NCBI GenBank assembly: GCA_023436825.1
Contig: JAEZHS010000579.1
Coordinates: 1 to 11,815, forward strand
Length of the DNA stretch: 11,815 nucleotides
Direction of reading: 5' to 3'
Source of the DNA: Pseudomonadota bacterium
Lineage (GTDB): Bacteria; Pseudomonadota; Alphaproteobacteria; Reyranellales; Reyranellaceae
Numbering within the stretch: position 1 is the stretch's first letter; each line of letters opens with the position of its first letter. Below, in pieces: positions 1 through 5,464 of the stretch. The translations under genes and the position numbers were made by a program. The notes under the pieces are model-generated. The model did no database searches. It worked only from the letters and a program-made list of their open reading frames with translations, and was not told where the DNA came from.

Positions 1-1644
1 TATCTCATCTTCTTCTGGGTCTCGCTGTCGACCAGCTGGGCGCTGCTGAGCGGCTTCGCCGGCTACTTCAGCCTGGGCCACGCCGCCTTCTTCGGGGTCG
101 GCGTCTACACGACTGCCGCGCTGACGACCAAGTTCGACGTGCCGTTCCTGGTGACGGTGCCGATCGCGGCGGCGTTGGCGGCGTTGCTGGCAGCAGGCAT
201 CGGCGCCGTGGTGTTCCGCCTGCGCCGGCTGCGCGGCGAGCTGTTCGCGCTGCTGACGCTCGCCGTCACCTTCGTGATCGCCACCATCATTCTCAACACG
301 CCGATCGACGGCGGCGGCGGCGTGTTCATGAGCGCGGTGCCGCTGCCGAATCTCATGCCGACGCCGACCGGCACGATCTACATCCTGGGTTTCGGCCTGT
401 GCGTCCTCACGCTCGTCACCGCTTGGTGGGTCGCGCACGCGCGACTGGGCATGGGCCTGTTCGCCATCCACGACGACGAGGACGTGGCCGAAGCCAAGGG
501 CGTGCCGACCTTTCGCTACAAGATCATGGCCTTCGCGTTGTCGGCCGCCATCGCCGGCGCCGTCGGCGGCGTGCACGCCATGTATGTGGGCTTCATCACT
601 GTGGCGGGCACGTTCGAGCTCACCGTGCCGCTCTACGTGGTGCTGATGAGCGTCCTGGGCGGATCGCGCCACTGGCTGGGACCGGCGATCGGCGCCACCT
701 TCATTACCGCCCTGCTGTATGCCTTCATCAGCGGCGGCGAGGCGATCATGGGCCGCGCCATCGTCGGCCTGATCCTGATCGTCGCCATCCTGTGGCTGCC
801 TGACGGTGTCATTCCCGCCGTCCAGACGTGGCTGAAGCGCCGCCGCCCCGCACCAACGGCGGCACGGGCCGAAGTGGTCCCGGTCGTGCCCGCGGCCGAG
901 CCGCAGATCGGCGAACGCGCCATCCTGCAGGTGAGGGCGGCCACGAAGCGCTTCGGCGGCCTGCAGGCGCTGGCCGGAGTCGATCTCGACGTGCGTGACG
1001 GCGAGATTTTCGGCTTGGTTGGACCCAACGGCTCGGGCAAGACCACGCTGATCAACGTCATCTCGGGCTTTTATCCGCTCACCAGCGGCACCATCACCCT
1101 CGACGGAGCCGAGATCGGCCGCGACCCCGCGCACGAGATCGCCCGCCGCGGCGTCGCGCGCACCTATCAGATCCCGCGGCCGTTCGTGAACATGACCGTC
1201 CTCGACAATGTGGCGCTCTGCGCCACCTTCGGCGGACCGGTGCGCTCCAAGGCCGAAATCCGCGACGAGGCCATGCACTGGATCGGTTTCACCGGGCTTG
1301 GCGGCAAGGAAGGGGTGCTGCCGGCCGGCCTGAACCTGCACGAGCGCAAGTTCCTCGAGCTGGCGAGGGCGCTCGCCGCACGGCCCAAGCTCCTGCTGCT
1401 CGACGAGGTCTTGTCCGGCCTCAACCCGGCCGAGATCGACAATGCCATCCGCCTGGTGCGGGCCATCCGCGCGCAAGGCTCCACCATCGTCTTCGTCGAG
1501 CACCTGATGCGCGCCGTCGTCGAGCTGTCCGACCGCGTCGCCGTGCTGAACGACGGCAAGCTGTTCGCGCTGGGTGCGCCGCGCGAGGTCATGCGCGATC
1601 CGCGCGTCATCAGCATCTACCTGGGCAAGGCCTATGCTGCTTGA
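1..1644 (+). CDS. livM/livG: Fused ABC importer permease-ATPase (LivM-LivG type), 5'-partial
   Basis: The reading frame is open from base 1, so the start lies upstream; 547 codons are visible. Visible residues 1-280 are a LivM-type inner-membrane permease: hydrophobic segments alternate with short loops, and the family motif SLGHAAFFG is at 24-32. A proline/alanine-rich linker (about 280-303) joins it to a LivG-type ATPase. The ATPase has Walker A GPNGSGKTT at 341-349, Walker B ending D468-E469 and a switch His501 in VEHL. The ABC signature is not LSGGQ: the equivalent place reads LNLHERK (444-450), followed by the usual LELARAL. Known family role: ATP-driven import of branched-chain amino acids, amides or aromatic/organic acids. 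Substrate here is inferred only from the catabolic neighbours. It overlaps livF by 11 bases. No periplasmic LivK is visible; LivH and LivK may lie upstream. Confidence 0.93.
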   Translation, partial: YLIFFWVSLSTSWALLSGFAGYFSLGHAAFFGVGVYTTAALTTKFDVPFLVTVPIAAALAALLAAGIGAVVFRLRRLRGELFALLTLAVTFVIATIILNTPIDGGGGVFMSAVPLPNLMPTPTGTIYILGFGLCVLTLVTAWWVAHARLGMGLFAIHDDEDVAEAKGVPTFRYKIMAFALSAAIAGAVGGVHAMYVGFITVAGTFELTVPLYVVLMSVLGGSRHWLGPAIGATFITALLYAFISGGEAIMGRAIVGLILIVAILWLPDGVIPAVQTWLKRRRPAPTAARAEVVPVVPAAEPQIGERAILQVRAATKRFGGLQALAGVDLDVRDGEIFGLVGPNGSGKTTLINVISGFYPLTSGTITLDGAEIGRDPAHEIARRGVARTYQIPRPFVNMTVLDNVALCATFGGPVRSKAEIRDEAMHWIGFTGLGGKEGVLPAGLNLHERKFLELARALAARPKLLLLDEVLSGLNPAEIDNAIRLVRAIRAQGSTIVFVEHLMRAVVELSDRVAVLNDGKLFALGAPREVMRDPRVISIYLGKAYAA

Positions 1645-2341
1645 GGCCCGCAACCTCCACGTCGGCTACGGCGACGCTACGGCGATCTGGGATGTCTCGC
1701 TCGACGTCGATGCCGGGGAGATCGTGTCGGTGATCGGCCCCAACGGCGCGGGCAAGACCACGCTGATCAACGCCATTGCGGGCCTGCTCAGGTGCCGCAG
1801 GGGCGAATTGCGGTTCGACGGCGCCGACATGACCCGGGTGCGCGCCCATGATTACTGCGGCCACGGCATCGCGCTGGTTCCGGAGGGCCGGCGCCTGTTC
1901 GTCAAGATGTCGGTCGAGGAGAACCTGGAGCTGGGCTGCTATCTGCCGGCGGCGCGCGCCCATCGCCAGGAATCGCTCGAGCGCGTCTATGGGCTGTTCT
2001 CGATCTTGCGCGACAAGCGTCGCCAGCCGGCCGGAGAATTGTCGGGCGGCCAGCAGCAGATGGTGGCGATCGGCCGGGCGCTGATGGCGCGGCCGCGCAT
2101 CGTGCTGTTTGACGAGCCCTCGCTCGGCCTGGCGCCGACCATCGTCGACCACATGTTCGACATCATCGCCCGTGTGCGCCAGGACGGCGCCGCCGTGCTG
2201 CTGGTCGAGCAGAACGTCCTGAAGGCGCTCGACGTCGCCGACCGCGCTTACGTGCTGGAGCAGGGACGAATCGTCAGCACCGGCTTGCCGGCTGACCTTC
2301 TGAAACAACCCCACATCCGCGAAGCCTATCTCGGCGTTTGA
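1634..2341 (+). CDS. livF: ABC importer ATP-binding protein LivF
   Basis: This 235-residue protein is a complete LivF-type cytoplasmic ATPase, the second nucleotide-binding subunit of the importer begun by the upstream fusion. Walker A GPNGAGKTT is at 35-43, a canonical LSGGQ signature starts at 136, and Walker B ends D160-E161 followed by PSLGLAP. The switch region reads VEQN, with Gln in place of His, which is usual for LivF. I chose ATG 1634 because the protein then starts MLLEARNLHVGYG as in the family; it lies inside the end of the upstream gene (11-base overlap), implying coupled translation, with AAGG at 1627-1630 as a modest ribosome site. A start farther upstream at 1574 is open but would add residues unlike the family. 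Its intact signature contrasts with the degenerate one in the LivG half, so the ATPase pair may be asymmetric. Confidence 0.95.
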   Translation: MLLEARNLHVGYGDATAIWDVSLDVDAGEIVSVIGPNGAGKTTLINAIAGLLRCRRGELRFDGADMTRVRAHDYCGHGIALVPEGRRLFVKMSVEENLELGCYLPAARAHRQESLERVYGLFSILRDKRRQPAGELSGGQQQMVAIGRALMARPRIVLFDEPSLGLAPTIVDHMFDIIARVRQDGAAVLLVEQNVLKALDVADRAYVLEQGRIVSTGLPADLLKQPHIREAYLGV

Positions 2342-2344
2342 GGA
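2340..2344 (+). promoter_or_regulatory. Ribosome binding site deciding the GntR gene start
   Basis: GAGGA ends five bases before ATG 2350 and overlaps the livF stop codon (TGA 2339-2341). It favours ATG 2350 over the in-frame TTG at 2338. Confidence 0.6.
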
Positions 2345-2349
2345 CCACC

Positions 2350-3117
2350 ATGGCCAAGATCCTGAAGATGCCCCTCGACGTAACCGACCGCGCCGCCGCC
2401 ACGACCGCGCCGCAGGACGTGCTGGCCGAGGATGCCGCGACCTTCGACGTGCTGCGCCGCATGCGCGATGACATCCTGTGCTGCGTGCTGACGCCCGACC
2501 AGCGCCTGCGCTTCGGCGAGTTGCGCCAGCGTTACGACACCTCGGTCGGCACCTTGCGCGAGGCGCTGTCGCACCTGGTGTCGGAGGGGCTCGCGCGCAC
2601 CGAGGCCGGCCGCGGCTTCAGCGTGGCGCCAATCTCGCTGGCCGACTTCCTCGATCTCTCGGAGCTGCGCGTCTACCTGGAGACGCGCACGTTGGCTGAC
2701 GCGATCCGCCACGGTACCGACGCCTGGGAGGCCGAGATCGTCAGCTCCTACTTTCTGCTGAACAAGCTTGCACCGCCCAAGGTGAACGATCCGGTCAGCG
2801 TCAAGCGCGAGTGGGACAAGCGGCACAAGCGCTTTCACGATGCCCTGGTGGCGACCTGCACCTCGCCATGGTCGCTGCATTTCCGTAGCGAGTTGTTCGA
2901 CCAGGCGCGGCGCTACCACTGGCTGAAGGTGATTCATGCCCGCTCACGCCGCCAGAACGAGCACCTCGAGCTGCGTGACGCGGTGTTGGCACGCGACGTC
3001 GATCTTTCCTGCGCACTGATCGAGAAGCACATTCGCACCACCGTCGAGCAGGTAGCGTCGGAAGTGCCGGGTCTCTCGATGAAAACCGTACGCGTCGCCA
3101 AGCGGCGCAAGAGCTGA
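2350..3117 (+). CDS. GntR-family transcriptional regulator (FadR/FCD type)
   Basis: The 255-residue protein has an N-terminal winged helix-turn-helix (about 30-95), with a recognition helix around TLREALSHL from residue 68, then a helical FCD-type effector domain (about 100-240). His163 (RFHDAL), His205 (NEHLEL) and His227 (EKHIRT) fall where FCD domains usually hold metal- or ligand-binding histidines. FadR-subfamily GntR proteins are generally repressors released by a carboxylic acid metabolite; by position this one probably controls the surrounding operon, which is inference. ATG 2350 is preferred because GAGGA at 2340-2344 sits 5 bases upstream; an in-frame TTG at 2338 overlaps the livF stop and lacks such a site. 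It lies between transporter and catabolic genes, with gaps of 8 and 11 bases, leaving no room for its own promoter downstream of livF. Confidence 0.92.
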   Translation: MAKILKMPLDVTDRAAATTAPQDVLAEDAATFDVLRRMRDDILCCVLTPDQRLRFGELRQRYDTSVGTLREALSHLVSEGLARTEAGRGFSVAPISLADFLDLSELRVYLETRTLADAIRHGTDAWEAEIVSSYFLLNKLAPPKVNDPVSVKREWDKRHKRFHDALVATCTSPWSLHFRSELFDQARRYHWLKVIHARSRRQNEHLELRDAVLARDVDLSCALIEKHIRTTVEQVASEVPGLSMKTVRVAKRRKS

Positions 3118-3128
3118 CGGAGGGCGTC

Positions 3129-4358
3129 ATGGACACAGTACAGCGTCAGGCGAGCTACGATATCGGCGGCGTGCGCTATCCGCAGCCGTTCAAGATCCGC
3201 CGGCTCGGCCATTTCGGCTTCAACGTGCCCGACCTCGAGGCCGGCATCGATTTCTATGCCCGTCTGTTGGGCTTTCGCATTACCGACACGCGCGACTTCA
3301 GCAAGATCCCCGGTCGCGAGGAGATGGCGAAGCGCATGCAGGATCCGCGCATCGTCTTCATGAGCCACAACAGCGACCATCACGCCTTCCTGCTGGCGCA
3401 CAAGTCGATGGGCGCGATCTTCGGCGACGACGCCGTGTCCAAGGACGTGACGGTCAACCAGATCACCTGGCAGGTCGGCACCATGGAAGAGGTGTTCGCC
3501 GCTGCAGACTATTTCAGTGAGAAGCAGGTCGAGATCCGCCGCGTCGGCCGCGACATGCCGGGCAGCAACTGGCACACCTACATCCGCGATCCCGACGGCC
3601 ATACGGTCGAGCTCTATTACGGCATGGAGCAGATCGGCTGGGACGGCCGCAGCAAGCCCGAGTCGATGTACTACCGCGCCTTCCGCCAGCGTCCCGACCT
3701 GCCGCAGATCTCGGAGGAGCAGGAGGTCCGCGAGGCGGTCGCCAAGGGCATCGATATCAATGCCGGCAACACCATCAGCGATCGCAGCGTGGAGGAGTAC
3801 GTCGTTGCCGGTGTCCGCCTGCCGCGGCCGTTCAAGATCGTGAACATCGGGCCGATGGCGTTGTTCGTCAGCGACGTCGGCGCCTCCGAGGCCTTCTATG
3901 CCGAGACGATGGGCTTCGTGCGCACCGAAGCGGTGACCTGCAAGGGCCATCGCTGCGTGTTTCTGCGCAATGGTGGCGAGCATCACAGCCTGGCGCTGTT
4001 CCCCAAGGCGTTGCGTGGCGAGCTTGGCCTCAATGCCGGGACGTCGGTGGCGGCGATGGGCATGCAGGTCGGCAGCTATCGCCAGCTCAAGGACGCCGTC
4101 GCCTTCCTGAAGAAGAACGGTGCACGATTCACCGATGCCGTGCCCGCCGAGCTTTATCCGGGCGTCGACTATGCGGCGCACATCGTCGACCCAGCCGGGC
4201 ACTGCCTGATGCTCTACTACTACATGGAGCGCGTCGGCTGGGACGGCCGGCCGCGGCCGGCGTCGGAGCGCCGCAAGGTCGCCACGGAGTGGCCGGAGAG
4301 CCTGGACCCGATGTCGGACACCTATGCCGACCCGGCCTTCATGGGGCCGCTGGGCTGA
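3129..4358 (+). CDS. Tandem-duplicated VOC/extradiol-fold protein with incomplete metal site
   Basis: The 409-residue cytoplasmic protein is two copies of one VOC (glyoxalase/bleomycin resistance/extradiol dioxygenase) domain. The copies start at GVRYPQPFKI (14-23) and GVRLPRPFKI (228-237) and end at IGWDGR and VGWDGR. In copy 1 the expected ligands read His28 (RLGHFGF), Gln111 (VNQITW, where extradiol enzymes have His) and Glu161 (DPDGHTVELYYG). In copy 2 the same positions read Pro242, Ala and Met361 (DPAGHCLMLYYY). Neither copy has the full 2-His-1-Glu set; His84-His85 of copy 1 could contribute. It would usually be annotated a catechol 2,3-dioxygenase or glyoxalase family protein, but ring cleavage is doubtful; an isomerase, a lyase or a binding role is possible. 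GGAGGG at 3119-3124 precedes ATG 3129. Confidence 0.88.
   Translation: MDTVQRQASYDIGGVRYPQPFKIRRLGHFGFNVPDLEAGIDFYARLLGFRITDTRDFSKIPGREEMAKRMQDPRIVFMSHNSDHHAFLLAHKSMGAIFGDDAVSKDVTVNQITWQVGTMEEVFAAADYFSEKQVEIRRVGRDMPGSNWHTYIRDPDGHTVELYYGMEQIGWDGRSKPESMYYRAFRQRPDLPQISEEQEVREAVAKGIDINAGNTISDRSVEEYVVAGVRLPRPFKIVNIGPMALFVSDVGASEAFYAETMGFVRTEAVTCKGHRCVFLRNGGEHHSLALFPKALRGELGLNAGTSVAAMGMQVGSYRQLKDAVAFLKKNGARFTDAVPAELYPGVDYAAHIVDPAGHCLMLYYYMERVGWDGRPRPASERRKVATEWPESLDPMSDTYADPAFMGPLG
3168..3650 (+). repeat. Internal duplication, VOC copy 1
   Basis: First copy of the internal gene duplication, from the GVRYPQPFKI motif to IGWDGR. It keeps His28 and Glu161. The partner copy is at 3810-4250, about 214 residues downstream at the N-terminal motif and 200 at the C-terminal motif. 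Confidence 0.75.
3810..4250 (+). repeat. Internal duplication, VOC copy 2 (degenerate)
   Basis: Second copy, from GVRLPRPFKI to VGWDGR. All three metal-ligand positions are substituted (Pro242, Ala, Met361), so this half is probably structural or substrate-binding. Confidence 0.75.
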
Positions 4359-4369
4359 GGGGCGACATC

Positions 4370-5440
4370 ATGAACTCATGGTTTTCCGGACCGCGGGCCT
4401 CCAACGCGGAATCGACGAATGCCGATTCCGCTCTCCGCGCTCATGATCATGAGGCGGGCCTGGAGGCCTGCGGTCCCCTGAATCGCAGGACGCTGATCGT
4501 CTCCGCAGCAGCAACCCTTGCCGCCCCATCGATCGTCCGGGCGCAGGCCTGGCCCGCCAATCCCATCCGCGTGACCCACGGCTACGACGCCGGCTCGAAT
4601 CCCGACACCATCGCGCGGCATCTGTCGGTGCCGCTGACCGAGATCCTCGGCGTGCAGATCATGGTCGAGCCCAAGCCCGGCGCCGCCGAGCGGATGGCCG
4701 CGAGCCAGATCGCCCGCATGAAGCCCGACGGCGGCGTGCTCTACCTGATGACCGGCGGCCAGGCCGTAGTCTCGGCGACGGACAAGACGCTGTCCTACGA
4801 TCTGCTGCGCGATTTCGACTTCGTCGGCATCGTCACGCGCTTTCCCTTCGTCTTCACCGTGGCGCCCGAGTCGCGCTTCAAGACCATCCAGGCCTATGTC
4901 GACGAGGCCAGGCGTCGGCCAAACGAGATCACCTACGGGACCTCGGGCATCGGCTCGACCCTGCACATGGCGATGGAGCTGCTGCTGTCGCAGACCGGCG
5001 CCAGGATGACCCACGTGCCGTACCGAGGCGGCCTGCAGGCTCCCTACAACGACCTTATAGGCGGCAGGCTCGACATGCAGGTCATCACCTTCTCCAACGC
5101 CCAGCCCATGCTGAAGACCGACAAGCTGCGTGCGCTCGCGGTCAGCTCGAAGGAGCGCCATCCAGGCTTCCCCAACGTGCCGACGATCGCCGAGACGCTG
5201 GTGCCCGACTACGACGTCGTATCATGGCTTGGCTTCGCGTCACCCGCCGGCTTCCCGTCGGCGCTACGCGATCGCCTGAACGATGCGCTCCGTCAGGCCA
5301 TGGCGAAGCCGGAGATCAAGAGCAAGCTCGAGGAGCTCGGCAACGATACGCGGGTCAGCACACCGAGTGAATTCCGCGCCCGCGTCGAGCAGGACCTGGC
5401 CCGCTGGCGGCCGCTCGCCCATGTCGTCAACCAGTCGTAA
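4370..5440 (+). CDS. TctC/Bug-family periplasmic solute-binding protein with in-frame N-terminal insertion
   Basis: As read from ATG 4370 (GAGGGG at 4357-4362), the protein has 356 residues. A secretion signal with an RR pair (NRRTLIVSAAA, then APSIVRAQA before the likely cleavage site) does not begin until residue 38. The mature part shows Bug/TctC landmarks: WPANPIRV at its start, GYDAGSNPDTIAR, KPGAAERMAA, the TYGTSGIGSTLHM segment and HVPYRGG. Bug receptors bind small carboxylates in the periplasm for TctAB or act as sensors; no tctA or tctB is in this window. Residues 2-37 are encoded by a palindromic insertion (4375-4478). Without it the protein would be 320 residues with an ordinary N-terminus. 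No ATG, GTG or TTG lies in frame between the insert and the signal core, so either the extended form is made or a non-standard start (for example CTG 4478) is used. Confidence 0.9.
   Translation: MNSWFSGPRASNAESTNADSALRAHDHEAGLEACGPLNRRTLIVSAAATLAAPSIVRAQAWPANPIRVTHGYDAGSNPDTIARHLSVPLTEILGVQIMVEPKPGAAERMAASQIARMKPDGGVLYLMTGGQAVVSATDKTLSYDLLRDFDFVGIVTRFPFVFTVAPESRFKTIQAYVDEARRRPNEITYGTSGIGSTLHMAMELLLSQTGARMTHVPYRGGLQAPYNDLIGGRLDMQVITFSNAQPMLKTDKLRALAVSSKERHPGFPNVPTIAETLVPDYDVVSWLGFASPAGFPSALRDRLNDALRQAMAKPEIKSKLEELGNDTRVSTPSEFRARVEQDLARWRPLAHVVNQS
4388..4403 (+). repeat. Left arm of the element's outer inverted repeat
   Basis: GGACCGCGGGCCTCCA pairs with 4461-4476 at 15 of 16 positions. Its first 15 bases recur on the + strand at 11781-11795 with one change, giving three copies of GGACCGCRRGCCTCC in the window. 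Confidence 0.8.
4406..4431 (+). repeat. Inner hairpin of the element
   Basis: GCGGAATCG (4406-4414) and CGATTCCGC (4423-4431) form a perfect 9-bp stem around an 8-base loop. This part is absent from the right-end copy and may be a nested or variable segment. Confidence 0.8.
4440..4453. repeat. Perfect 14-bp palindrome CTCATGATCATGAG
   Basis: The sequence equals its own reverse complement. A shorter form, CTCATGAG, closes the right-end copy at 11808-11815, suggesting a conserved part of the repeat family. Confidence 0.8.
4461..4476 (-). repeat. Right arm of the element's outer inverted repeat
   Basis: TGGAGGCCTGCGGTCC is the inverted copy of 4388-4403 with one mismatch. It includes GGAGG (4462-4466), 11 bases before the CTG codon at 4478. 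Confidence 0.8.
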
Positions 5441-5464
5441 AGTGCGCGCAGTACGAGGAAAATC

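Larger units (their letters stand above)
4375..4478 (+). mobile_element. Palindromic REP/RPE-like element inserted in frame after the tctC start codon
   Basis: The 4-mer TGAA occurs just before (4371-4374) and at the end (4479-4482), consistent with a 4-bp target duplication. Excising 108 bases joins ATG to AATCGC and restores a start of MNRRTLI. Inside are an outer inverted repeat (4388-4403 with 4461-4476, 15 of 16 pairs), an inner 9-bp hairpin with an 8-base loop (4406-4414 with 4423-4431) and a perfect 14-bp palindrome CTCATGATCATGAG (4440-4453). Bases 4375-4402 match 11768-11795 at 25 of 28 positions. No transposase is encoded, so it would be non-autonomous. Seen: repeats, flanks, frame. 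Inferred: that it inserted as a mobile unit. A 4-base flank can occur by chance, and the extreme ends are not inverted repeats of each other. Confidence 0.7.

Noticed and set aside
2338..2349. TTG start for the GntR regulator
   Set aside because: GAGGA at 2340-2344 places the ribosome on ATG 2350; the TTG lacks a suitable site.
2934..4202. Long open frame on the - strand (422 codons) opposite the VOC gene
   Set aside because: It is a GC-bias shadow of a clearly homologous + strand gene, has low-complexity His/Asp/Ala-rich content and shows no domain.
4289..4369. Upstream extension of the tctC-like gene
   Set aside because: It lies inside the preceding VOC gene, has no family-like sequence, and ATG 4370 has a good ribosome site.
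4443..4481. Small open frame starting at ATG 4443 inside the palindromic element
   Set aside because: It encodes only 12 residues, ends at TGA 4479-4481 and is produced by the palindrome sequence; nothing supports it as a gene.
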